Of a stretch of 64,000 nucleotides of DNA, positions 46,121 to 58,708 are shown in pieces. Location of the stretch: contig CDMY01000314.1 in the NCBI GenBank assembly GCA_001179505.1, forward strand, positions 1 through 64,000, given 5' to 3'. The notes beneath the pieces are model-generated. The model was not told the origin of the DNA and did no database searches. It saw only the letters and a list, made by a program, of their open reading frames with translations. Source of the DNA: Vitrella brassicaformis (Eukaryota; Sar; Vitrellaceae). The first letter of the stretch is position 1. The number at the start of each line of letters is the position of its first letter. A program made the position numbers and the translations under genes.

Positions 46121-46917
46121 TGGGCGTCAGTCGCACACACATGCATGTACACCCAAGTACTGTACCTGCTCATCTGTCTACGCGTGTCTGTATCTGTGTC
46201 GCTCAGCAACCCGATCGCCTGCCTCCTCTTGCCGACAAGTCTCTGTCACACGCCAGACTGTTCATCTGGCTGGCGGCGTGTGTGCTTGTGTCGACTCTCT
46301 GTCTGTCCGTCTGCCATGTGGGGGCGTGCGAAAGTGCTGTGTGTGTTGACGGGCGTGTGCACATTCATCTGTGTGCGGAGCAGACTATATATGTGCGTTT
46401 TGCCGAAGCGGCCACACACACACACCCAGTGGCACGTCTGAGTGTGCACCTCATCTGAGCGTACACCCTCACATTTGACAGACGTATGTATGGCTACTGT
46501 GGTGCATACAGCGCTGTACAACTCCCGGGCACATTGGCGGCCTGCTGTGGGTACGAGTCCGCCAGCGGCAGTCAGAGCACTCAGCAAAGCCTTCATATAC
46601 GCGTGAGTCTGATCGACTGTCAGGCAGCCTCACGTGCGCAGTGGCCAGTTTGCGTGGAGTCTGTCATGCGGCCCTTTACGGATGGCCAGCTTTCATCTGG
46701 CGCCTCTGGCGCCAATAAGAAATTCTCGGCGAGATTTTGAGACAGGCCCACGGGAGACGAGAAAAGGGGAAAAACCCATTGTGTATCGATTTCGATTTTC
46801 TGCCGAGCGTACGCAAGAGAACTCGGCGAGTGCCGCTGTCGGCAGCTCCAAGAAAGCCAGCCGCATTGCCAAGCTGCCACTGGGGGTGCGTTTCGGCTTC
46901 GCATTCAGTTTGCAGCC

Positions 46918-47542
46918 ATGTCGGTGAAGTTCCTCCTTGATAAGATGCGCAGGGCGAACGTCGCTCTCGGCCGCACCAACAAAGCGCCACCAAGGGCCGC
47001 AGCCGGGGGGTCAAGGACAGCAAGGGCCGCATTCAGCCACCGGTCGCCAAGAGCACCACCAACACGGCGGAGAAGGGCAGTGCGTGCGGCAAGTATGTTC
47101 CAGGACTGCCGCGGGAGGGGCGGAGCCATGTGTGAGGTGTGCAGCGCCAAGAAGGAGGTGGGCGAGGTGGGAGGGATGGAAGGGAGGTGCCTCTGGGGAG
47201 GGCACTCGTGATGCATTGCATTGCGTCCAGATAAACATGGCCATGTGTGTGTGTCCGTGTGTGCAGGAGATCGTCCGCGAGGCTGCCAAGAAGCGCCAGG
47301 AATTCGACTTCTACGCCCAGGGCACGGTGCTGCACTTCCCCTCGATGGACGAGCCCACCATCGGCCGCACCCCCCACTTCAGCAACTTCGCCAAGGTCCG
47401 CCCCATCAACCCGCCGAACCCGCCCCACACCGCCAGCAGCACCAGCGTGAGCTGCTGCACAGTGCTGCAGATGGCCTCTGTGTGGGGGAAAGACAACGCC
47501 CCCAGAAGAAGGCAAACACAGAGAGACAGAAAGGCCCATTAG
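46918..47542 (+). CDS. Family X copy 5 (altered C-terminus)
   Basis: Starts MSVKFLLDKMRRANVALGRT. Exon 1 keeps the MFQDCRGRGGAMCEVCSAKK end, but between them an upstream indel and a 4-base insertion (AAGTATGTTCCAG versus AAGTTCCAG in copy 4) cancel so that the frame is regained. Exon 2 reads EIVREAAKKRQEFDFYAQGT, SMDEPTIGRTPHFSNFAK, then after VLQMA runs into SVWGKDNAPRRRQTQRDRKA because about 1.4 kb of the segment is deleted. Possibly functional, possibly decaying. Confidence 0.5.
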
Positions 47543-48840
47543 AAGGCCGACACGAAGAGGCGATTAGAGGGCCACCTACCACATACGGGCAGCCCACCCA
47601 GCAGCCAGCAGGTCAGTCAGCACGACACAGCACGGGCCACTCCAAAGCTTCGTTGATGAATGAGGATCTGTCTGTCTCTGTGTCTGTCTGTCTGTGTGTC
47701 TGTCTGTGTGTGCTCTGCGCTGCAGCTTGGCTTATTTGGAAGAGCTCAGACGCATTCCCGCCGTTTGGGCCGTGCGGCATTTCGTGTTTTCGTCTGGTCT
47801 GATTAAGTGGTGTAGTGCAGCCATCCAGCCATTTTGTGCTGTAGTAGAAGTCGCCGGCACTCCATTTGTGCCGCTGCCAGCCATTTGGTCCGTATAGTCC
47901 CTCTCCACTCACCCCACACACCAACCAGGTACGTGTGTGTAAGTCGTCACCATGTGCCTGCGCAAACACACTCATTCACCGCTCCATCCATGTGTGTGTG
48001 CGTGTGTGTGGTCCGTTGCCTGCAGGTCCCCTTTATGCGTCGAGCTGCCTGCCAGCGTGTTCTTGATATTCGTTGCATTCGGCGCAGCCTCCACCCCCAA
48101 CTCACAGACGGTGAGAGATTTGGTAGACCACACCTGTCTTCGCTGCCCCGCGCCCCTCGTGTTATGTTCTTCGGTCCGCTTGTTGTCGGCGCAACCAAGA
48201 CGCGGCAGTTTCCGCCGCTCAGGGGGCTGACCGTGGCAGTTTTCGCCGTTGACCAACGACTGCGTGGGCAACTGTTCGACCAACCGGGCGACGCCACTAC
48301 TGCAGCAGAGGCCGTCAGTACTCTGAGTAAGGAAGCCGCTCTACAAGGTCTCCATCAACAACGCTCCACAAGGTGAGTGTGCTGGCGACACGCACAGCTG
48401 ATTACACATGCCTTGAGGTGTTTCTCTCCCTGTGTGTGTGCCACTGGTTGGCTGCAGTGCTCAGCCAGTGGGTAACGAAGCCGACACATTCACTCTTCAC
48501 TCCCTGCCACACGTCACCACCACCACCACCGTCACCACCATATTCAACACATAAGGTGGGTGCAGCTGGCCACCACACAGAAGAGACTCACTGCCTCATC
48601 TCTGTCTGTCTGTGTGTTGGATCGGTTGCCTGCAGTTGTCTGTTTGCGGATTGTGTACCGGTCGCTCGGCAAGTAAATTGATGACCTCTGCATATGCCAA
48701 AGAGGCAGGTGTGCTCATCTTTCAGCCACACAGAACACACCACGTGGTGCGCCCGAGCACTCCTCACTTTTCGTCGTGTGTCTGTCTGTCTGTCTGTTAG
48801 TGTCCGTCTCGCTCAGGCAGATCGCTCGCCTCTTTCCGCT
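46918..48840. repeat. Third, partial copy of the duplicated segment
   Basis: Same orientation as the right arm (family X copy, then the AGAAGGCCGACAC segment, the 58-codon segment, the CAGGTCCCC segment and two GTAASGAAGCC modules at about 48330 and 48470), but missing the part equivalent to 43190-44580 and more diverged. Ends near the GGCAGATCGCTCGCCTCTTT motif at about 48820. Confidence 0.75.
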
Positions 48841-48950
48841 CGCCAACCGACGCACAAGCCACACCGAGGCAAGCCATTGGCCATAAGAAAACACTTCGGC
48901 TGCATTCGAACGTTTGGGCACCAGTAAAGCACAGCAAAGGAGCTGCAGCC

Positions 48951-49545
48951 ATGTCGGTGGAGTTCCTCCTCGAGAAGATGCGTAGGGCGGCTGCCATCCC
49001 CCGCACCAAAGGCGCCGTCACGACGGGCACCAGGGGCCGCATTCAGCCACCGGTCGCCAAGAGCACCACCAACACGGCGGAGAAGGGCGGTGCGTGCGGC
49101 AAGTATGTTCCAGGACTGCCGCGGGAGGGGCGGAGCCATGTGTGAGGTGTGCAGCGCCAAGAAGGAGGTGGGCGAGGTGGGAGGGATGGAAGGGAGGTGC
49201 CTCTGGGGAGGGCACTCGTGATGCATTGCATTGCGTCCAGATAAACATGGCCATGTGTGTGTGTCCGTGTGTGCAGGAGATCGTCCGCGAGGCTGCCAAG
49301 AAGCGCCAGGAGCTCGACTTCTACATGAAGGCCCATCTCTGGTTGCCCCCGAGATGGACGAGCCAACCATCGGCCGGACCCCCCACTTTTCTAGATTCGC
49401 CAAGGCCCGCCCCATCAGCCCGCCATGCCCGCCCCACACCGCCAGCAGCACCAGCAGCAGCTGCCCCACGGTGCTGCATATGGCCTGCGACGCGATGGCC
49501 AAGGTATGGGCCAGCTGCAGCTGCAGCACCCCCACACACATCTAG
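48951..49545 (+). pseudogene. Family X copy 6, frameshifted in exon 1
   Basis: Starts MSVEFLLEKMRRAAAIPRTK and follows copy 4 closely, but the 4-base insertion AAGTATGTTCC at about 49100 shifts the frame, giving CGKYVPGLPREGRSHV and a stop at 49145. No compensating change is present, unlike copy 5. Exon 2 (about 49278-49545) has a further slip near MKAHLWLPPRWT relative to EMDEPTIGRTPHFSRFAK, and ends CSCSTPTHI with TAG. Probably a pseudogene. Confidence 0.55.
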
Positions 49546-50029
49546 GCGGCTGCCAGACACATGGGGGGAGGGGGTGGCCGGCCAACACCGCTGCCTACAT
49601 TTTATATTTGCTGACACTGGTGTTCATTCTTCTACGCTTATCGGTTTTGCCGGCTTCGCGCTGAGGAGAGTGACGTGCACTTGCCAACCACGTGACTCAG
49701 GCTGCCACCTGACCTGCCTGTGTGTGTTGACGGGTGTGGTCTTACGGCCGCAGTGGAGGGATATGAATGCGTGTGTGGGTGAGACGTACGAGAGACACGC
49801 TTGCTCCACACCGCTCAAACCTGACGCCATCAACCAAGTATGTCACCATACACAGGTCTGTTGGTCCTTTCCCTCCCCTCAGGAGTGAGTGAGCCAAATG
49901 AGCCAAATGCCCCGTGGACACACCGAGGGGTAAAGGTCAGGTCAATCGAGTGCATCACACACACACACTCACACACACCTCAGACACCTACTGCACAGAC
50001 CAGCTAGCTACAGCTGACCACCCCACCCA
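49546..50029. other. Intergenic between convergent genes
   Basis: No gene recognised; CACACACAC and a GCTAGCTAC motif occur near 49960-50010. Right border of the segmental-duplication zone. Confidence 0.4.
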
Positions 50030-51811
50030 CTAGATCTTCTTGATGACAAACACGTTGTTCTTGATGCCCAGTGGGGCGTCCTTGTGCCCGTTGATCCGCA
50101 CCAACTCCTCCCTGAGTGTCACGTAGAACTGCTCAACCTTGGCTGCAACGCCATCCACACTATCAGCGGCATCGTGGTGGCCGCCTGCTTCTTGATGGTC
50201 GTCGACCATGAACGAGGTCACCATGCCCTCCGTCCAGCCACGAACCGACGACACAAGCTGCACACAGCAGATGCCGACCCCCCCACACACATGGATACAC
50301 ACATGGGTCTGTGCGTGCGTGTGGGTGTGATCACTCACGCACTCGCTCACCTTGTCGAAGTGCGCGTCGTCGGCTTCCTGATCGTCGTCGGATGTCTCGG
50401 TGTGTTGTTGAGCGGGATTGGTGTCCTCCGTCCAGACGGCCTCCAGCTGCAAAGGCAGCTCTCTGTGTGGAGCGGGGAGGGGCAGTGGGCCGCTCGTTGT
50501 GGGCCGGCCGTCGATGCCCTCCCACGGCTCCAGCAATGTGGCCATTGGGAGAAGTGTGGCCGGGAAGCAGGCCTTCTTCGCCGTCTCACGAGACACCCTA
50601 AAGAGATGCAGACATACACATACACACACACACACGTGTGCATACCTGCGTAAGTGGATGGTGCGTCTGTCCTTACCAGCCGTCGTCGGCCATGATGTTC
50701 ATGACGTTGTGGATGGCCTTGAACTTCCCGCCGCCCCCCTCCTCTGTTTCGACCCACGACACGACGATGCGGCCCCCCGGGACGAGCTCGGCACTGCGGA
50801 GGCGCAGAAACGTCTCCCACTCTCGCTGCTTGACCTAATAAAACCACACCAGACACCACCGCAGACAAAGAGATCTGACCGACTGGCACCGTGTGTGTGT
50901 GTGTGATGGGGACACACACGTACCTGCAGCCACGCTTGTGTGGCCTCCGTGTCTGTGGAGCACTGGAAGACCAGCCCATCGGACAGGGGCCTCGGCTGAT
51001 GGTCCATCCTACACGGGCGTCACAACCGAAACACACGTGGATGGACGAGTGGCTAGGCACCCTCAGATGATACATGTGGGGGTCATGTCAGTGGCACGTA
51101 AGTACCAGTGGATCGAGGTGAAGGCAACCACCAAGTGAAGGCTCTCGTCGGGCGCCTGACGCTCGTACTGCCACCAACACACACACAGTCGATCAATGCC
51201 GCCCGTGTTGCTTGCCCCTCCCCGTTCCTCACCATTGTCTTGCCGGACGCAAAGGCCATGGCTGTCGGCGGCCCCTCAGCGGCGTAGCCCCACGGCCCAT
51301 TGACTGTGTTGAAGAGCTCTGACCAGCGGTTGGATGGCAGGTCGTTGTGGATGACACACAAACACCGAAGATGGCCGCCGATCTCATCTCGGTGCTCTTG
51401 CATGGCATTCAGCACGGCCGCCATCATGGCTTCGGTCGCCGTGCCGTGACCACAGCTGCACGCAACCAATCGACACAAACAGGATTAACATAGAGTGCCA
51501 GATCTGCACGCTCGTCGCTGCCTGCGTCTTCTGTTCGCGCACCCGCAGTCAAGAGCCCACACGGGACCTTGGTTGCCTCTCTCCCTCTCTCCCTTGAGCG
51601 TCTTGATCATCCCCTCTGTCACCACTGAGTGCCATCGACGCGCCATACCCTGCAGCAGGCAAACCACAGACACAGCGAATGCCGAATGGAGAATAGGTAG
51701 GAGCAGTGAGTGGGCGTGGGTGTCCGCACGCACCTGCTGCCAGTGGGAGGCGTCATCGTACGACTCCCCCATCATGATGACGGGCTTCACGCGGGCGGGA
51801 TCAGGCGGCAT
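50030..51811 (-). CDS. SABATH-type carboxyl methyltransferase
   Basis: Start ATG 51811 (MPPDPARVKPVIMMGESYDD); six or seven exons; stop TAG at 50030. The SAM-binding motif is made across a splice: VWALDCG joined to CGHGTATEAMM, matching the family ADLGCSSGxNT. Downstream are VIHNDLPSNRWSELFNTV (family FNDLPxNDFNxLF), SLHLVVAFTSIHWYLR (hLxSSxALHWLS), then WETFLRLRSAELVPGGRIVV (FLxxRAxELxPGGR) and a C-terminal alpha domain with NPAQQHTETSDDDQEADDAH and EQFYVTLREELVRI. SABATH enzymes methylate carboxyl groups of small acids (salicylate, jasmonate, farnesoate and others in plants) using SAM. The substrate cannot be read from sequence. Confidence 0.78.
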
Positions 51812-52172
51812 CAGAAAGGAACAGTGTCAACTTGAAGCTCGACGCTGCTGACGAGCGAGAACCTCACAGATCTCAATGTCATCTCTGTCCCTTGACACAC
51901 AAGAAGCATGGAGAGAGCGCTGTTTCTCCAATTCTCCGATACGGAAGACCTCCCCTGATGCGAGCTCATTGTGAGCGATCGCCCTGCCCCAGCGATTTCA
52001 TTCATCCAAAGACTGCTATCGCATCCTAGCACGGAACAGTCACACGCAGACGATAGGGGCTACCGAGCGAATTGCAGCGCATATAAGGGACTCTGGCGCT
52101 GCAGACGCTTCTCGAGGCCAGGGGGTGAAACATATTGCAGCCCAGCTTCCCCATGGCTACACACACTAGTCA

Positions 52173-55100
52173 CTATGAGTGCTGTTCTGCGCGGACGATG
52201 TCGTCGAGTGAGAGAGACACAAACTCCTCGGGGAACCAGCCCTGCTGCCCCCTCTCCTCCACCCACCCATACGTCCACCCGTGAGAAGCCCGCTCAATCA
52301 CCTGACCACACACAGACAAAAACCCATCCACATCCACCCACAGCCTCAATGCGGCGTGCATTGTGCCGACGCTCATTTGACCCACCTGTATTTGGTCTTG
52401 CGGGTAGACGGTAAGCAGTTCGCTCCCACCGTATTCTCCTTTCTTGGCGCGCCAATACCTCGCCGCACTCAGCACTTCTGCTTCCTCGTCTTTCTCCTTC
52501 CCATTCTCGCTGCGACCCTCGCCGGGTCGATAGTCATGCTCAGCCTCTTTGCTGTCGTTTCTTGCCGGGCTGCTGTCGTCTTCTCTAGGTCTCAGTTCCT
52601 CGATGCTCTGTCTCAGCCGCTCCAGGAAAGATCCAGCGGCACTCGTGTTCTCGCGAGACGTTGATTCGGAAGCGGCCTCTGTGTCGGCTGTTGTCGTCCG
52701 CAGGCTGTCGGCCTGGAAGCAGGGCTGCTTGCGCTTGGCTGCCATGGCACTGTGTGGGGCCAGTGAAGGCACGCTGCTGCGGTGGCCGACGGATGTTTCC
52801 ATCTCTGCCGGTCTTGAGGAAGCCTCGCTCGCACTGCAGCTGGAGCCTTGCAAGTAAGGCAGTTCCAGAGAGATAATGCCGTCCTGCTGCTGCCTTGATA
52901 GAGAGAGCCCGCTTGCAAGCATTCCGTGTGCTGAGCATGTTTGTGAGCAGGTTTGTGGTGTCTTCCGTGTGGGCCTGTCATCGTGAGCATCGCGTCTCTT
53001 GGGAGATTTGGTTGGTTTCGCTGGGGTGCTTCCCAGCACCAACGCAGTCGCCCTCTTCAGTGGCGATACCGACCAGGATGCCGCCTCTTCTCTAGTCTCT
53101 TCCTCGAAGCTGCCGAGTGTGCTGCCCGCCGGATTGGCGATGGAGTTTTGTGGGTGCACCTCGTCTGCAGGTTGAGTTTCGGGTCGGCCAAGCCACAAGA
53201 TGGTCGCCGGGGTTTTGGCAGTGAGGCGCTGTCGCGACGAGTTTGACGCCTTCAGCAGGCTTCCAGGGCCCAATGCAAGTGTTCGCCCTTCATCAGATGA
53301 TTGGTTCATTAGGTAGCCCGATTCTGTCCGACGCAAACAGTGCAAAATGTGCATCGAAGGAGCAAGGCGTTCATGTCTCGTTTCGTTCTTACCGATTACG
53401 CCGGTAGGCGACCTGGATTGGCCATCCATAGAAGGGATTTCCACCTTCGCTCCTTCATGGTAGATCTCCATCCTTGCATTCGCGATGAGATCCTCAAGCA
53501 GGTGTATGTCTGGCTGCTCGTCATGAGCCATCAGAATCTTGTACAGCCACTGACGACGAGCAGCATGGAGCGTGTCTCCCTCTTTGCATGCCACAGCACC
53601 GGTCGGTTCCTTTGGGATGCATGTGGGTCCATCTGAATGCATCGTTTGTACCCACGCAGGCACCGCTGGCTTCTCAAAACCGTCGAGAGATGCTGTGAGT
53701 GAGGCGAAGGAAGCTTCGTGCTCTTTTGTGTCGACGACCTAAAGATTCGGAGAGGGATGACAGTTGCTGAAGCGTCTGGGCATCCCATCTGTATTCTACC
53801 TGGTCGCATGTGGGCAAGACAGCATCGATATTCTCGCTTCTCAGCTCATGCATTCGGATTGGCTGTCCACCTGAACCAAGAAGGTGCATTGCCATCCATC
53901 CAGCCTGCTGCCTTCTCGTTACTGTTCACTGCCCTCCTACCTGGTCTGAGCGGAGGAAGTGTCTCGCCGCTTGCAGAGCCATCATTTATCAGATCTCTCT
54001 TCTTCACATAATACTCGAGTGCACCCACCTGCAGACAGCGAGGAGCAGTCTGTGAAAGGGAGTGATTGGCAGGGAGCCATTGGATGTGGTTGTATACCTG
54101 AGACGATTGCAGGAAATGGAAACGGACGTCTTCGTGGATCTCCGCCAGGGCGCGGCGATGGCTGGCCACTGATGCCTCCAGCAACCTGACGACAGGCGAA
54201 AATGCGTTAAGTCTTCAATCAATGCACGACTAAATGAGAGCCACGTGGGTGAGAGTGACGCATACCTCAGCTTGTCTTCGTATGGAGAGCAGATGGCATC
54301 CGCATGCTGAACGAATGATGTATCGGCAAAGTCATGTCGAGACAGGCAGATCGCCTTGCACCATGCTCACCTGTTGCAGCTCTGCTTCCTTGGTACTGAT
54401 GTTTGTCCGCAGTGTCTGTGTGAAGGCGAAATGCAGCTGAATCTAGCTGTGCTGTCTAGCGTTTTGCGTTGATTCTGTACTTTGAATGTGTTCCGAATCC
54501 TATCCTTGAACGAGTGCAGCAGTCGTCGCATCTCCATCTGTGGTGAGACATATCAATTACGGAAACAGCAAAGTCATCAATCGGTAGTCTAAATACCCAT
54601 GCCGTCTGACCTTCTGCTGCTCTGCAAGAGAAACGATCCGCCTCAGCCGTGCCACGTACTCGTCCACCTGGCGGGCCTCACTCTCGAGCTGTGCACACAG
54701 CCACACACATGTAAGCAGGGCTCGACAACGCAGAGAAGCGCTGCTTCTCCTTTACCTTCTCTCTGTATCCTGTGCTTTGGCTCCCCTGCGCAGACGTAGA
54801 GGCGCCCACAGAGTCCCCACAGTGCTGAGATTGAAGTGCCGACGCCGAGGGCGCTACGTGTGCTTCATGTGACAGTTCTCGAGGCTGTCTTGGGCGCTGC
54901 ATATGGAGAGAAAAATGACAGCAAAGAAGAGACATCGTTCCTCAGATAACTGCACACTTGTGTCTGACTGACCTTTGCAGTGCTGCCAGCCAATGAGCGG
55001 AGCCAGGCGTCCTCGATAGCGGCCGAGCCGATGGTGTGGCCCTGCATGTCTGGGGCTTCATGCCGGAGGACGCAGCACTCACTGCAGAGGAACGAATCGC

Positions 55101-55315
55101 AGCTTCTGTGCACAAACACAACAGAGGAAAAAGCGGATGCACTCAAAAACTGTCTTTCCCCGTGTGTGTATGACGTACCTGCAGAACATCGTTGCCCTCA
55201 CCCGACCGCAGCTGCAAGTGCGCTGCGAGGATGCCATTAGAGAGTCCGTGAGTGTGAGCGAGGAACGACGTCCAGACGCGTTCGGCAACACCACAGACAC
55301 TGCGTCATCCATCAT
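52173..55315 (-). CDS. B-box zinc finger, coiled-coil and SH3-domain protein
   Basis: Start near ATG 55315 (MMDDAVSVVLPNASGRR). A B-box-like zinc site is assembled across an intron: CSCGRVRATMFC joined to RSCDSFLCSECC and HEAPDMQGHTI. Short helical exons follow (LESEARQVDEYVARLRRIV, TLRTNISTKEAELQQ, LLEASVASHRRALAEIHED), consistent with a coiled coil of TRIM-like type but without a RING. A long Ser/Lys/Glu-rich region precedes a C-terminal SH3 domain: ARYWRAKKGEYGGSELLTVY, then across an intron VIERASHGWTYGWVEERGQQ and GWFPEEFVSL. Ends EQHS, TAG followed at once by TGA. B-box/coiled-coil proteins self-assemble and SH3 domains bind Pro-rich partners, so a scaffold role is inferred. Confidence 0.7.
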
Positions 55316-55431
55316 CCTATCCCTTCTTGCAGTGATTTCCTTCTGCAAACTCTGCGAGCTTTTCCCCTTCGAAAAGGAAAGGCATTCGAGACTGAAATGA
55401 CGTGGCTCAGTACGAGTGTGACGTTTCTTTG
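55316..55431. promoter_or_regulatory. Divergent promoter between the B-box/SH3 gene and the MYST gene
   Basis: Only about 116 bp separate the two start codons, so the genes must share promoter sequence. No TATA box is evident. Confidence 0.5.
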
Positions 55432-57793
<2,362 letters not shown>

Positions 57794-58330
57794 ACGGACT
57801 GGACGGATGCTAAGTGGAAGACTGAATGAGAGGAACCAAGGCTCTCATCAAGGCAGCCAGCGTGCGGTCCATGTAGAGGGAAGGAGGAGGCAGGGCGGGG
57901 CGGACGGCTGCCTTTTTGTGGCAGACACCTGTGTTGCGGTGGGGGTGATACTGTGGCGTGGCGGGTGATGTGTAGAGAAGGGGCGGGGCTTCCTTGGGTG
58001 GTGTGGTGTGTGGTGCGGTGTGTGCTGTGTGTATGTGGTGTGTTGGCTAATGTTTGTGTTGTGATCGCCTACCCTGTCATTCATGAGATCGATGAATGGA
58101 TATACCGAATTCACTCCACTGACGCGACGCATCATGATGGGCGTGCAGTGCAGCCGATGTCTGTCGACAGGAAGGGCAAGACGCCTGCCTCCGATTGACG
58201 ATGGTTGCCATGACACTGACATATGCGGCTGTGCCTCCTTGGTGTCTTTCTCTGGTCTCTGAGAAGGTTGGCGTTATCCTGGTGGCATTGCAAATGCTTG
58301 TTGCGGTGTCATCGGAATGACGGCAGCTTA
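57794..58330. other. 3' flank of the MYST gene, no gene seen
   Basis: TG-rich sequence from 57950 to 58060 and a weak ATG-started hydrophobic segment near 58224 (MRLCLLGVFLWSL), which looks like a signal peptide but could not be joined in phase to the next exon-like stretch. Confidence 0.35.
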
Positions 58331-58334
58331 TCAA

Positions 58335-58518
58335 GAGACCGAGAAACTCACGGAAGACGTCCATAAGGGAACTCCAGAATGTGTGCCTCAAACCTGCAGC
58401 TGAGCTCGCTCCAGCCGTACCCTTTTTTGTCGATCTCGCTTCAGATCTGCGCAGTGCCCGCACGCGTGAGGCCCTTGACTCACACCTCGCGTCGCTTGCG
58501 AGAATAATTAACATCGGC
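58335..58518 (+). other. Isolated exon-like segment
   Basis: After a CAG at about 58335 the frame reads IRELQNVCLKPAAELAPAV, then FFVDLASDLRSARTREAL and SLARIINIG, ending at a GTGAGC donor. The composition looks coding, but splicing to the next acceptor gives only QGRGAGVLLVPPV and a stop. It may be a 5' exon of the following gene or a small separate gene. Confidence 0.3.
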
Positions 58519-58708
58519 AGGTGAGCAACACACCGCCGTCAGTGACAGAGATCACATGCCCTCCAACCGCTGCTTGTGGTTTCTGTTGCAGCCAAGGGCG
58601 AGGCGCAGGTGTGCTGCTTGTCCCGCCTGTGTGAGCAGCAGCAGCAGCAGCAGCAGCAGAAGACGCCCCCTGTTGCTTCATCGGCATCAGCGCCGACCGG
58701 AGGTCGAA

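Larger units (their letters stand above)
42545..46220. repeat. Inverted duplication, right arm
   Basis: Reverse complement of 32380-35820. Longer than the left arm mainly because the 40-bp array at 44270-44560 is expanded. Identity remains high in presumed introns and intergenic parts, so the duplication is recent or kept uniform by gene conversion. Confidence 0.88.

Noticed and set aside
58077-58514. Minus-strand open frame of about 145 codons
   Set aside because: No motif, and the plus strand over part of it has a better exon-like frame with a GTGAGC donor.
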